A stretch of 32,057 nucleotides of DNA from Lachnospiraceae bacterium (GCA_900767585.1 CAAFZP010000144.1:1-32057), one strand, 5' to 3'; shown: positions 16,987-25,305, numbered from the stretch's first letter. Notes: a model not told the origin generated them from the sequence alone. Numbers and translations are program-made.

Positions 16987-17817
16987 TCAAACAGCAATTG
17001 GAATATTCTTAATCTGTGGTCCTGTTACATAATCTTCTATCGTGAAATCATCCACTGTGAAATCATAAAAATCCTTAATATCCGGATTCATCCTGAACTT
17101 CGGAGCCGGATACGTCGGCCGGCTGATCAACTCTTTCACGATTGGAATATGCCGGTCATAAATGTGTGCATCCGCAATTACATGTACAAGTTCTCCCGGC
17201 TCAAATCCAGTCACCTGTGCCATCATATACACAAGTACCGCATATTGACATACATTCCAGTTGTTTGCAGCAAGCACATCCTGGGAGCGCTGATTCAAAA
17301 TTGCATTCAGTTTGTTTCCCGTCACATTAAACGTAACACTGTATGCGCAAGGATACAGATTCATCTCGGACAAATCCTGATGCACATATATATTTGTCAT
17401 AATCCGACGGCTGTACGGATTGTTTTTTAAATCGTAAATCACACGGTCAACCTGGTCCATCATACCTTCTTTGTATTTATGTTTTACGCCAAGCTGATAT
17501 CCATATGCTTTTCCAATCGAGCCATCTTCATCCGCCCACGCATCCCATATATGGCTGTTTAGATCATGGACATTGTTTGATTTTTTCTGCCAGATCCAGA
17601 GCAATTCATCAATCGCAGATTTGATGTATGTCTTGCGAAGCGTAATCGCCGGAAATTCCTCAGAAAGGTCATACCGGTTCACAACTCCGAATCGTTTGAT
17701 CGTATAGGCGGAAGTTCCGTCTTCCCATTTCGGGCGGACTTTTTCACCTTTTGTATCATATCCATTCTCTATAATATCCTTGCACATGGCAATAAATAAA
17801 TCATCCGCTTTACTCAT
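16987..17817 (-). CDS. thyA: Thymidylate synthase (ThyA type)
   Basis: Methylates dUMP to dTMP with methylene-tetrahydrofolate. 276 aa, belonging to the branch with the LLWIWQKKSN-type segment and a YGYQLG motif, as in Bacillus ThyA. The catalytic nucleophile is Cys157 (MNLYPCAYS), followed by Ala rather than the His of E. coli-type enzymes. The dUMP-binding RSQD lies at 177-180, and the usual GLPFN is replaced by AANNWN (183-188), keeping the final Asn188. The C-terminus IPIAV is intact, as needed for catalysis. The start ATG has AAAGGG eight nt before it. First gene of thyA-folA; its upstream region is shared with a divergent regulator. Confidence 0.96.
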   Translation of the reverse strand: MSKADDLFIAMCKDIIENGYDTKGEKVRPKWEDGTSAYTIKRFGVVNRYDLSEEFPAITLRKTYIKSAIDELLWIWQKKSNNVHDLNSHIWDAWADEDGSIGKAYGYQLGVKHKYKEGMMDQVDRVIYDLKNNPYSRRIMTNIYVHQDLSEMNLYPCAYSVTFNVTGNKLNAILNQRSQDVLAANNWNVCQYAVLVYMMAQVTGFEPGELVHVIADAHIYDRHIPIVKELISRPTYPAPKFRMNPDIKDFYDFTVDDFTIEDYVTGPQIKNIPIAV

Positions 17818-17865
17818 ACCTGTTACCCTTTCATTTTTTATTTTCTATGTTTAAATATCTGTTTC

Positions 17866-17905
17866 TTGTGAAATACGCACAATCCAAGTTGTATCAATTT
17901 CACAA
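17866..17905. promoter_or_regulatory. 40-bp nested dyad between thyA and the XRE regulators
   Basis: Outer arms TTGTGAAAT (17866-17874) and ATTTCACAA (17897-17905) and inner arms ACAA (17879-17882) and TTGT (17889-17892) share the same centre at 17885.5. A possible thyA promoter (-35 TTGTGC at 17877-17882, 17 nt, -10 GATATT at 17854-17859) puts its -35 inside the dyad. A weak plus-strand promoter (TTGCAT 17921, CATAAT 17946, 19-nt spacing) lies beside it. Likely an operator for the divergently encoded XRE protein; binding is inferred. Confidence 0.6.
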
Positions 17906-17973
17906 TTTTTATTTTCTGTCTTGCATTTTTAATTTTTTCTGTTAACATAATTCCCATGGAGGTGAATCAATCT

Positions 17974-18282
17974 ATGATTCTGAAAGAATTCGGGCCTCGT
18001 CTTAAATCTCTGCGTCAAAGCAAACGAATGAATCAGCAGGAACTATCCCAGTTATTAGGTATTTCAAGACAAGCCTACAGTAATTATGAAACAGGAAGAT
18101 GTACGCCCCCGGTTGATGTTTTGGCCGAACTTACACTTCTTCTCGATTTTAATTTATTTTCTATGTTTCTCGAAGCTGCAATCGCAAAACACAGCTATTA
18201 CAATTCCGATTTATTTCAAAACAATTCAAACGAAAGCGAGGATTCTCTATGCAAACAACAAATTCTATTGGAGAAATTTTAA
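17974..18282 (+). CDS. XRE-family helix-turn-helix regulator
   Basis: 102 aa. A Cro/CI-type HTH occupies residues ~6-60: LKSLRQSKRMNQQELSQLLG and ISRQAYSNYETGRCTPP, followed by a short hydrophobic helix (VLAELTLLLDFNLFSMFLEA). No ligand or protease domain. The ATG at 17974 is chosen because GGAGGTG at 17958-17964 lies 9 nt before it; an in-frame ATG at 17956 would overlap that site. Divergent from thyA across a dyad it may bind. The following XRE gene starts inside its last 34 nt, so the two are translationally coupled. Confidence 0.9.
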   Translation: MILKEFGPRLKSLRQSKRMNQQELSQLLGISRQAYSNYETGRCTPPVDVLAELTLLLDFNLFSMFLEAAIAKHSYYNSDLFQNNSNESEDSLCKQQILLEKF

Positions 18283-18599
18283 TCAAAGCCAGACTCTCAT
18301 CCGGATATACACAAAAAGAAATAGCCGACTTTACCCGGATATCCCGTTCTACTTACAGTCATATCGAAGCAAATTACAGGAAGCCATCCATCGAGTTTCT
18401 TCTGCGTCTTTGTGTATTATACAAAGAAAACCCTTTAACCTATCTTCTGCCATTCATGCCACCGGACTATCTTGATTCCCAGCCCCAATACCTTAACTAT
18501 CTGACTAATTTAAGCAAAATCAAATACAAAGCAGGCACAAAGCGTTCAAAAAAGAGAAAGAAAAAATGTTGGTCCGGCACTGCCATTTCTAAGAGCTGA
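18249..18599 (+). CDS. Second XRE-family regulator, overlapping the first
   Basis: 116 aa. HTH at residues ~6-62: IGEILIKARLSSGYTQKEIADF and ISRSTYSHIEANYRKPS. The C-terminal ~30 residues are very basic (KRSKKRKKKC). GAGG lies 7 nt before the ATG, within the coding end of the preceding regulator, and the 34-nt overlap is in a different frame. It resembles its neighbour in layout but differs in sequence, so it may be an old duplicate or a hetero-partner. Its 3' end overlaps the convergent gene at 18589 by 11 nt. Confidence 0.88.
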   Translation: MQTTNSIGEILIKARLSSGYTQKEIADFTRISRSTYSHIEANYRKPSIEFLLRLCVLYKENPLTYLLPFMPPDYLDSQPQYLNYLTNLSKIKYKAGTKRSKKRKKKCWSGTAISKS

Positions 18600-19053
18600 C
18601 ATCAAAATGATTTCCAATCAGGAACCCCGATTCGAGTTGTTTCCGGTTTTTTTCATACGGATTGTCCTCTGAATATTCGATTCTGGTCGTTGTCTCACCA
18701 CCGGCTACATATGTCCTGCCACACTCCGGGCAGACTCCCATCTTCAATGTAACATTTGCCGAAACAAGTTTTGCCCCCGGCTCACTGCCTTTTTCAATCG
18801 CATTCGCCACATGTTCCCGCTCATGTGCACTGACTCTGGCGTACGATTCTCCTGCTGCAATCTTCCCCGGTGTCTTGAATGAAACATCCGGTTCGTTCGA
18901 TCCATCGACATATTTCCGGTTTTTGCACGTCTGGCACTCAACCGGTCTTACTTTTGCGGAAGAATCAACGGTATTGTCTGTATTCACCGGTGTAACGCGA
19001 TCGACATTGCTATAGGGGATTATGTAATTGTTGCTCATTGCGCCAATATTCAT
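18589..19053 (-). CDS. Small HExxH zinc-peptidase-like protein (SprA-related family)
   Basis: 154 aa. The centre carries SAHEREHVANA, an HExxH motif with His77, Glu78 and His81, as in the SprA-related putative metallopeptidase family. Two CxxC pairs, Cys40/Cys43 (CQTC) and Cys108/Cys111 (CPEC), flank it and look like a zinc ribbon. There is no signal peptide or membrane segment. The ATG at 19053 is chosen over the one at 19092 because GAGGAAAA lies 7 nt before it. Activity and substrate are unknown. It converges on the second XRE gene and lies just after the carB terminator. Confidence 0.8.
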   Translation of the reverse strand: MNIGAMSNNYIIPYSNVDRVTPVNTDNTVDSSAKVRPVECQTCKNRKYVDGSNEPDVSFKTPGKIAAGESYARVSAHEREHVANAIEKGSEPGAKLVSANVTLKMGVCPECGRTYVAGGETTTRIEYSEDNPYEKNRKQLESGFLIGNHFDVSS

Positions 19054-19107
19054 ATATTTTTCCTCATACCGGCAGTCCATTGTCGTCTGCACATAGCCAA
19101 AATGTAA

Positions 19108-19156
19108 AAAATAAAGACAATCACACAGGATGTACCCGCATGATTGTCTTTATTTT
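19108..19156 (-). terminator. carB terminator
   Basis: A 16-bp stem (AAATAAAGACAATCA-type arms at 19108-19123 and 19141-19156) with a 17-nt loop, followed on the minus strand by TTTA. It begins directly after the carB stop codon. Confidence 0.85.
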
Positions 19157-19157
19157 A

Positions 19158-22100
19158 CTATATTTCGCTGATATCTACAAGCGAAAGATTGTGTCTGTCA
19201 GAAGATTCCAGGCTCGTAAGGAGTGCATGTGCAGTATCTAAGCTTGTAAGTACTGTCACGCCTGTCTCTATTGCATTCCGCCGGATCACAAATCCATCTT
19301 TGCTATGTTCTACACCCTGGGACGGTGTATCAATAACCAGATCGATCTCATGGGATAAAATCAGATCCAAAAGGTTTGGAGATGGTTCTTCCACCTTATT
19401 GATCGGTTTTGCCGGAACACCGTTTTCATTTAACACACGACAGGTACTTCTTGTCGAGTAGATCTCATATCCAAGTGCAGTAAACCGCTGTCCGATTTCA
19501 ACTGCATCAAGTTTATCCGAATCCTTTACAGTGAGAATCATCTTCTTGTATTTTGGAAGATTGACACCATCACCAAGGAATGCTTTGTACAGCGCTTCAT
19601 TGTAATCTTTTGAAATACCGAGACACTCGCCTGTTGACTTCATCTCCGGTCCAAGACTGATCTCCGCTCCACGGATCTTCTCAAAAGAGAATACCGGCAT
19701 CTTGATTGCAAAATACTCAGATTCCGGTTGCAATCCAGGTGTATATCCCATATCTTTGATCTTCTCGCCTGTGATCACACGGGTCGCAAGATCCACAATC
19801 GGAATACCGGTTACCTTACTGATATATGGCACTGTACGGCTGGAACGCGGATTTACCTCGATCACATACACTTCATCCTGATATACAATAAACTGGATAT
19901 TGATCAATCCGATTACATGCAGGCTGTTTGCAAGCTTCTTTGTGTAACTTTCAAGCACGCGCTTGATCTTCGGTGAAATCGTCTGTGCCGGATAAACCGA
20001 GATACTGTCTCCGGAATGGATTCCTGCCCGTTCGATATGCTCCATAATACCGGGAATCAGGATGTCCTCTCCATCACAGACGGCATCTACTTCAATTTCC
20101 TTACCCATCAGGTATTTATCGACCAATACCGGATGTTCCTGTTCATGCCGGTTGATAATCTCCATAAACTCGATAATATCTTTATCCGAAATCGCAATCT
20201 GCATGCCCTGCCCGCCAAGTACATACGAAGGACGTACAAGTACCGGGTAGCCAAGTTCATTTGCAGCTTCAAGTGCTTCCTGTACCGTAAATACAGTCTT
20301 GCCGGCTGCCCTTGGGATGCAGCATTTTTCCAGAATCTCATCAAAAAGTTCGCGGTCTTCTGCTGCGTCTACATTTTCAGCGCTTGTTCCAAGGATTGGA
20401 ACTCCCATCTCCAGAAGCGCCTCGGTAAGCTTGATTGCTGTCTGTCCGCCGAACTGAACTACCGCGCCATCCGGTTTCTCGATATTTACGATGGACTCCA
20501 CATCCTCAGCAGTCAGAGGCTCAAAATACAGACGGTCTGCAATATCAAAGTCTGTACTAACGGTCTCCGGGTTGTTATTGACAATAATCGTCTCATAGCC
20601 TTTGCTCTTCAATGTCCAGGTACTGTGTACCGAGCAGTAATCAAACTCAATACCCTGTCCAATACGGATCGGTCCGGAGCCAAGCACCATAACTTTTTTC
20701 TTATCCTTATCCACTTCAACTTCTGATTCACCGTCAAAGCAGGAATAATAATACGGTGTCTCTGCCTCAAACTCTGCCGCGCATGTATCTACAATCTTGT
20801 AAGATGCGTGGATACCATAACCGTAGCGGAAATCCTTGATTTCTTTCTCGCTTCTGCCCGTAATCTGTCCGATTACTTTATCCGGGAACTCCATACGTTT
20901 TGCTTCCAAAAGGATTTCCTTTGTAAGCTCCGGCGCCTCGCGCAGGATGTTTTCTTCTTTCACAATATTGAAGATTTTGTCGATAAACCACGCATCTACT
21001 TTTGTAATATCATGAATTTCTTCTTCCGAGATACCGCGTCGCAAGGCCTCTGCAATCACAAATATACGACGGTCATCCACACGGTGAAGCATCTCATGGA
21101 TTTCCTCTGTCGGAAGTTCTGCATAATTTTCATAAATCAGACTGTCCACATGCTGTTCGAGTGAGCGGAGCGCCTTCATCAATGCTCCCTCAAAATTCGT
21201 ACAGATACTCATAACTTCGCCAGTTGCCTTCATCTGTGTCGTAAGTTTCCGGCTTGCCTGGATAAATTTATCAAACGGAAGTCTCGGCATCTTGACAACA
21301 ACATAATCAAGCGCCGGTTCAAAACTCGCATATGTTTTTCCGGTAATTGCATTTTTAATCTCATCAAGATTATATCCGAGTGCAATCTTCGCAGCAACCT
21401 TTGCAATCGGATAACCGGTTGCTTTGGATGCAAGTGCAGAAGAACGGCTTACTCGTGGATTTACTTCGATTACACAATATTCAAAAGTCGTCGGATGCAA
21501 TGCAAACTGTACGTTACATCCGCCCTGGATGCCAAGCTCTGTGATGATATTCAACGCTGCACTCCGGAGCATCTGATATTCTTTATCCGAAAGTGTCTGG
21601 GATGGTGCAACAACAATCGAATCACCGGTATGAACGCCGACCGGATCGAGGTTTTCCATATTACATACGGTAATACAGGTTCCGTTTGCATCACGCATCA
21701 CTTCGTACTCAATTTCTTTCCATCCTGCGATGCAGCGTTCAACCAATACCTGTCCGACACGCGACAAACGCAGTCCGTTCATCAGAATCTCCACAAACTC
21801 TTCTTCATTGTGTGCGATACCGCCGCCGCTTCCGCCAAGCGTATACGCCGGGCGCAGCACAATCGGATATCCGATCTTTTCTACGAACGCCAGGCCATCC
21901 TTGATATTTGTGACAACTTCGGATGGTGCGCATGGCTCATGGATCTTCTCCATCGTCTTCTTGAATTCCAGACGATCCTCTGCTTTTTTGATTGTTTTAG
22001 AAGATGTACCGAGCAATCTTACATTATGTTCTTTCAAAAAGCCCGACTCTTCCAGTTCCATCGCAATATTTAACGCTGCCTGACCACCGAGTGTCGGAAG

Positions 22101-22358
22101 CACACTGTCCGGTTTCTCTTTCTTGATAACCGCCTTTACGACTTCCGGTGTCAGAGGCTCGATATATACCTTATCTGCAATATCTTTATCGGTCATGATT
22201 GTAGCAGGATTTGAGTTGATCAAAACAACACAGATGCCTTCTTCTTTCAGTGACCGGCATGCCTGGGTGCCTGCATAATCAAACTCTGCAGCCTGTCCGA
22301 TGACAATCGGACCGGAACCAATTACAACAACTTTTTTTACGTGTGGATTCTTTGGCAT
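19158..22358 (-). CDS. carB: Carbamoyl phosphate synthase large subunit
   Basis: 1066 aa, full length. Uses ammonia from CarA, bicarbonate and two ATP to make carbamoyl phosphate for pyrimidines and arginine. Two homologous ATP-grasp halves are visible. The carboxy-phosphate half begins KKVVVIGSGPIVIGQAAEFDY and the carbamoyl-phosphate half begins KKVMVLGSGPIRIGQGIEFDY at about residue 553. Each has its own GGQTA/GGQAALN and VEVNPR(V/S)SR motifs. The C-terminal ~130 residues form the MGS-like regulatory domain. The start ATG overlaps the carA stop in TAATG, so translation is coupled. No truncation or frameshift. Confidence 0.98.
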   Translation of the reverse strand: MPKNPHVKKVVVIGSGPIVIGQAAEFDYAGTQACRSLKEEGICVVLINSNPATIMTDKDIADKVYIEPLTPEVVKAVIKKEKPDSVLPTLGGQAALNIAMELEESGFLKEHNVRLLGTSSKTIKKAEDRLEFKKTMEKIHEPCAPSEVVTNIKDGLAFVEKIGYPIVLRPAYTLGGSGGGIAHNEEEFVEILMNGLRLSRVGQVLVERCIAGWKEIEYEVMRDANGTCITVCNMENLDPVGVHTGDSIVVAPSQTLSDKEYQMLRSAALNIITELGIQGGCNVQFALHPTTFEYCVIEVNPRVSRSSALASKATGYPIAKVAAKIALGYNLDEIKNAITGKTYASFEPALDYVVVKMPRLPFDKFIQASRKLTTQMKATGEVMSICTNFEGALMKALRSLEQHVDSLIYENYAELPTEEIHEMLHRVDDRRIFVIAEALRRGISEEEIHDITKVDAWFIDKIFNIVKEENILREAPELTKEILLEAKRMEFPDKVIGQITGRSEKEIKDFRYGYGIHASYKIVDTCAAEFEAETPYYYSCFDGESEVEVDKDKKKVMVLGSGPIRIGQGIEFDYCSVHSTWTLKSKGYETIIVNNNPETVSTDFDIADRLYFEPLTAEDVESIVNIEKPDGAVVQFGGQTAIKLTEALLEMGVPILGTSAENVDAAEDRELFDEILEKCCIPRAAGKTVFTVQEALEAANELGYPVLVRPSYVLGGQGMQIAISDKDIIEFMEIINRHEQEHPVLVDKYLMGKEIEVDAVCDGEDILIPGIMEHIERAGIHSGDSISVYPAQTISPKIKRVLESYTKKLANSLHVIGLINIQFIVYQDEVYVIEVNPRSSRTVPYISKVTGIPIVDLATRVITGEKIKDMGYTPGLQPESEYFAIKMPVFSFEKIRGAEISLGPEMKSTGECLGISKDYNEALYKAFLGDGVNLPKYKKMILTVKDSDKLDAVEIGQRFTALGYEIYSTRSTCRVLNENGVPAKPINKVEEPSPNLLDLILSHEIDLVIDTPSQGVEHSKDGFVIRRNAIETGVTVLTSLDTAHALLTSLESSDRHNLSLVDISEI

Positions 22359-23431
22359 TATTTAGACACCTCCATCATATTCATAAACTCATCGAACAAA
22401 AATCCGGTATCTGTCGGTCCTGCACAGGCCTCCGGATGAAATTGTACTGTCTGTACATTCTTTCCAAGATAATGTACACCTTCAATCGTCCGGTCATTGA
22501 CATTGATAAAACTTGGTTCTGCAACATCCCGGTCGAGTGACTCCTCTTTTACAACATATCCATGATTCTGTGTTGAAATATATACTTTTCCTGTCTTTAA
22601 ATCTTTTACCGGATGATTGGCTCCACGATGTCCGTATTTCATCTTCTGTGTATCTGCTCCGTTTGCAAGTGCCAGAAGCTGATGCCCAAGGCAGATTGCA
22701 AAGATCGGAATCTTCGTTGCAAAAAGCTTTTTGATTTCTTCAATCGTCTTCACATTATCCTTCGGATCTCCAGGTCCGTTTGTCAGCATGATACCATCCG
22801 GTGCATCCGCAATGATTTCTTCCGCCGGAGTCTCGGCCGGATAAACAGTCACCGCGCACCCTCTGTCTAAAAGACAACGTACAATATTTTTCTTCACACC
22901 AAGGTCAATCACCGCTACCTTGTACCCGTCTCCCGGATAAACCATCTTCTCTTTGCACGTCACATCCAGGACAACATGTCCCATCTCCCAGGCTTTAATT
23001 CGCTTGATACATGCATCTTTATCAAAATTCTCATCCGTTGTGATCATGCCCTTCATCGTTCCTTTGTCACGAAGAATTTTTGTGAGGGCACGGGTATCAA
23101 TTCCTTCGATACCGGTAATATCGTTCTCAACCAGAAAGGTTCCGACACTTTCCTCGCTCCGGAAATTGCTCGGGCGTTTTGCAAGTTCCCGCACTATAAA
23201 TCCAGACTGCCATGGACGGTTTGCCTCCATATCATCCTTACAAATACCATAATTACCAATCAATGGGTACGTCATACATACAGACTGCCCTGCATAAGAA
23301 GGATCCGTCAATACTTCCAAATATCCGGTCATCGATGTATTAAACACGATTTCACTGATAATTTCCTTGGTTGCGCCGATGCTTTTTCCTTCAAATACGT
23401 GGCCATCTTCCAGTATCAGAAATGCTTTCAT
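22358..23431 (-). CDS. carA: Carbamoyl phosphate synthase small subunit (glutaminase)
   Basis: 357 aa. Hydrolyses glutamine and channels ammonia to CarB. The N-terminal CPSase domain (FEGKSIGATKE, NTSMTGYLEVLTDPSYAGQ) is followed by a class I glutamine amidotransferase domain. Its triad is Cys247 (FAICLGHQLLALA), His332 and Glu334 (VQFHPEACAGP). The start ATG has AAAGGA about 8 nt upstream. It lies 175 nt after queH, with its own promoter in the gap. No other pyrimidine or arginine gene is in the window. Confidence 0.98.
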   Translation of the reverse strand: MKAFLILEDGHVFEGKSIGATKEIISEIVFNTSMTGYLEVLTDPSYAGQSVCMTYPLIGNYGICKDDMEANRPWQSGFIVRELAKRPSNFRSEESVGTFLVENDITGIEGIDTRALTKILRDKGTMKGMITTDENFDKDACIKRIKAWEMGHVVLDVTCKEKMVYPGDGYKVAVIDLGVKKNIVRCLLDRGCAVTVYPAETPAEEIIADAPDGIMLTNGPGDPKDNVKTIEEIKKLFATKIPIFAICLGHQLLALANGADTQKMKYGHRGANHPVKDLKTGKVYISTQNHGYVVKEESLDRDVAEPSFINVNDRTIEGVHYLGKNVQTVQFHPEACAGPTDTGFLFDEFMNMMEVSK

Positions 23432-23484
23432 AGTCTTTGTCCTTTCTTCTTAGATTTACTTGCAAAACAAGAAATTTGCTCAAA

Positions 23485-23533
23485 AAAAAAGAGTGAAACG
23501 GAAAAATTGCATAGTTATCCGAAGCTCTTTTTT
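23485..23533 (-). promoter_or_regulatory. Possible attenuator hairpin in the carA leader
   Basis: The leader has AAAAAAGAG pairing with CTCTTTTTT across a 31-nt loop, and the second arm runs into a T9 tract. The stem is AU-rich and the loop long, so this is a weak candidate. No PyrR-box-like sequence was recognised. Confidence 0.3.
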
Positions 23534-23547
23534 CTCAAATTGCAAAA

Positions 23548-23576
23548 ATTATACATCAATTTTCGACATAGCACAA
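23548..23576 (-). promoter_or_regulatory. carAB promoter
   Basis: On the minus strand, -35 TTGTGC (23571-23576), an exact 17-nt spacer and a consensus -10 TATAAT (23548-23553). The predicted leader to the carA ATG is about 110 nt. Confidence 0.75.
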
Positions 23577-23607
23577 CCCTTTTTTCACATTCTTTCTTTT
23601 CTTTCTT

Positions 23608-24228
23608 TTACATTTCTTCCTTCGCCTGTTTCTTTCTTTTCTGTTCTTCCCGTTCCAGCCGGCTGTAAATACAACCACAATAATCCTGTCTGTACAGATG
23701 ATATGTTCTGGATAACTCGATTGAATGCGCATATCCGTTTTTCTTCTTGAAATCACTATAGAGATATGGAATGTCATATTCCTGCGACAGACGTTCTCCG
23801 ATTTCATTTAACCACGCAGCGTTTTTGTGTGGACTGATTGAAAGTGTCGTCGTAAAAAGGTCAAATCCATGTTCTTTTGCATAACGTGCAGTTTCTGCGA
23901 GCCGCAGTTCATAGCACTTATAACATCGCTGTCCGCGTTCCGGTTCCTTCTCCAAGCCTTTCGCAATTGCATAAAATTTGTCCGGTTCGTAGGCTCCTTC
24001 ACATACAACAACCTGCTTTGCAAATTCTGCCTCCGTTGTAAATCGTTTTAATTCCGCAATGCGCTTGTCATATTCTTCTTCTGATGTAATATTCGGGTTA
24101 TAAAAAAATGCTGTAATATCATACAGATCATACAATACACTTAGAACATGGGAACTGCAAGGAGCACAGCACACATGCAATAACATTTTCTTTTTATTTT
24201 TTACATTTTCGTTTGTTTTCTGTTCCAT
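23608..24228 (-). CDS. queH: Epoxyqueuosine reductase QueH
   Basis: 206 aa, DUF208 family, catalysing the last step of queuosine tRNA modification without the B12-dependent QueG. The metal-ligand cysteines are clear: HVCCAPC (Cys20, Cys21, Cys24), RCYKC (Cys102, Cys105) and YCGC (Cys184, Cys186). The longer frame to 24333 is rejected; the ATG at 24228 is preceded by AAAGGATAAA and its product begins near the usual family N-terminus. The C-terminus is short and basic. It is followed by the carA promoter and may be monocistronic. Confidence 0.94.
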   Translation of the reverse strand: MEQKTNENVKNKKKMLLHVCCAPCSSHVLSVLYDLYDITAFFYNPNITSEEEYDKRIAELKRFTTEAEFAKQVVVCEGAYEPDKFYAIAKGLEKEPERGQRCYKCYELRLAETARYAKEHGFDLFTTTLSISPHKNAAWLNEIGERLSQEYDIPYLYSDFKKKNGYAHSIELSRTYHLYRQDYCGCIYSRLEREEQKRKKQAKEEM

Positions 24229-24264
24229 TTTTATCCTTTCCCTGTCATTTTGACGGAAATCATC

Positions 24265-24301
24265 CTGCAAGCTCAACCGAATCATTTCGTTTTTTGTGCA
24301 G
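24265..24301. other. Nested inverted repeat upstream of queH
   Basis: Outer arms CTGCA/TGCAG and inner arms AACCGAA/TTCGTT surround a short loop in the queH leader. It does not match the preQ1 riboswitch pattern. No minus-strand promoter was identified with confidence. Confidence 0.3.
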
Positions 24302-24310
24302 TATTTACAA

Positions 24311-24339
24311 TTGACTTTAGTAATAATATACAATATACT
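24311..24339 (+). promoter_or_regulatory. Near-consensus promoter of the small plus-strand gene
   Basis: -35 TTGACT (24311-24316), an exact 17-nt spacer and -10 TATACT (24334-24339), about 105 nt before the ATG at 24445. Confidence 0.75.
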
Positions 24340-24444
24340 TAAGCTATTGAAAGAATTATAATATGCTTAGTTATGATTATATATATTTATGAGTCAGAGG
24401 GCAAGCAAAAAACGATACGATAACCAAACGGGAGGTAAGATATT

Positions 24445-24678
24445 ATGACAGTGGAACAGGCGGTTAAGAAATTCAAATTGGAACCACTTAACGTATATAC
24501 GGCGAAGGCAAAAGCAAAAGAACTCAATGTAGAAGAGGTTCTTTATATGAATGTCCAGAAGAACAAATACGCCTATATCGTAAAGGATGGCGCACGCGGC
24601 TACGTACTCTATCAGGATGAGAAGAGTATCTATTCCAAGATGTACAAAGGTCTGAAGATGACACCACTTGAACCTTAG
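24445..24678 (+). CDS. Small conserved-looking hypothetical protein
   Basis: 77 aa, not recognised. It starts with a helix (TVEQAVKKFKLEPLNVYTAKAKAKELNVEEVLYMN) and then a beta-rich half with several Tyr and Lys residues. No membrane segment, signal or cysteine. A good coding case: GGAGGT 9 nt before the ATG, a near-consensus promoter and a terminator just after the stop. Strong signals and small size suggest a well-expressed cytoplasmic protein of unknown role. Convergent with the membrane-protein gene at 24782. Confidence 0.8.
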   Translation: MTVEQAVKKFKLEPLNVYTAKAKAKELNVEEVLYMNVQKNKYAYIVKDGARGYVLYQDEKSIYSKMYKGLKMTPLEP

Positions 24679-24729
24679 GTTTCAGGATGTTACATAGAGC
24701 AGTCACATAGAGCAAAAAGAAAACAAAAA

Positions 24730-24772
24730 GAAAAGAGTTTTCCATATCGGATTCGATTGGAAAGCTCTTTTC
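24730..24772. terminator. Bidirectional terminator between convergent genes
   Basis: A 15-bp stem with one G-U pair (GAAAAGAGTTTTCCA / TGGAAAGCTCTTTTC) and a 13-nt loop. It is followed by TTTTC on the plus strand and by CTTTTTGTTTTC on the minus strand. It serves the small gene at 24445 and the nfn operon end at 24782. Confidence 0.85.
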
Positions 24773-24781
24773 TTTTCTATA

Positions 24782-25303
24782 TTATTCTATATATTTGTTT
24801 TTGTAGAATGTCTTCACATGCTCGACACATCGATCATTTAACTCGAGTACAACCGCTACTGTATGATTCTGGCTGTTATTTATAAATACATACCACTGTT
24901 CTTTCATCTCTGCATATCCCGAAGTAAAATCGCGGATTGCCATAGATGGATTCGCCTGGCGTTCGTTATCAAACCGGATGGACGTATATGGCATCACTTT
25001 CTGGACCCCGCCACCGCCAAATTCATATACTTTTTTTCTTGATGACCGTTTGATAATCTTTGATATCTCACAGTCATCATTTACAAAGATATATTCGTAT
25101 TCGAGTTCCTGTCTCGTCGCTGTAAAAATCGTAAGTGCGATTCCGACGATCAGGACGGTCGGGCCGACCCAGCCTGCAATGAATGTCCAGATTGCAAGCC
25201 CTGCAACCATCAAAGCAACGGATGCCACAACGGGCATCCGATCCTTTGCTTTTAATTTCTTTTGTACTGCGTATTCCGCATAACCTTCCAAGTTATTTAC
25301 CAT
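24782..25303 (-). CDS. Two-TM membrane protein, last gene of the nfn operon
   Basis: 173 aa. Two adjacent hydrophobic helices at about residues 23-43 and 48-63, with a 20-residue charged N-terminus. The remaining ~105 residues are a beta-rich, probably cytoplasmic domain (ELEYEYIFVNDDCEISKI, RKKVYEFGGGGVQKVMPY) that looks like a bacterial PH-like fold; this is inference. I do not recognise a named family with confidence. The start lies 2 nt after the nfnB stop, and its GGAAA ribosome site overlaps that stop, so it is translated with nfnB. A role tied to Nfn is not shown. Confidence 0.85.
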   Translation of the reverse strand: MVNNLEGYAEYAVQKKLKAKDRMPVVASVALMVAGLAIWTFIAGWVGPTVLIVGIALTIFTATRQELEYEYIFVNDDCEISKIIKRSSRKKVYEFGGGGVQKVMPYTSIRFDNERQANPSMAIRDFTSGYAEMKEQWYVFINNSQNHTVAVVLELNDRCVEHVKTFYKNKYIE

Positions 25304-25305
25304 GT

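Noticed and set aside
24229..24330. preQ1 riboswitch before queH
   Set aside because: The leader has inverted repeats but lacks the compact pseudoknot pattern and A-rich tail of preQ1-I.
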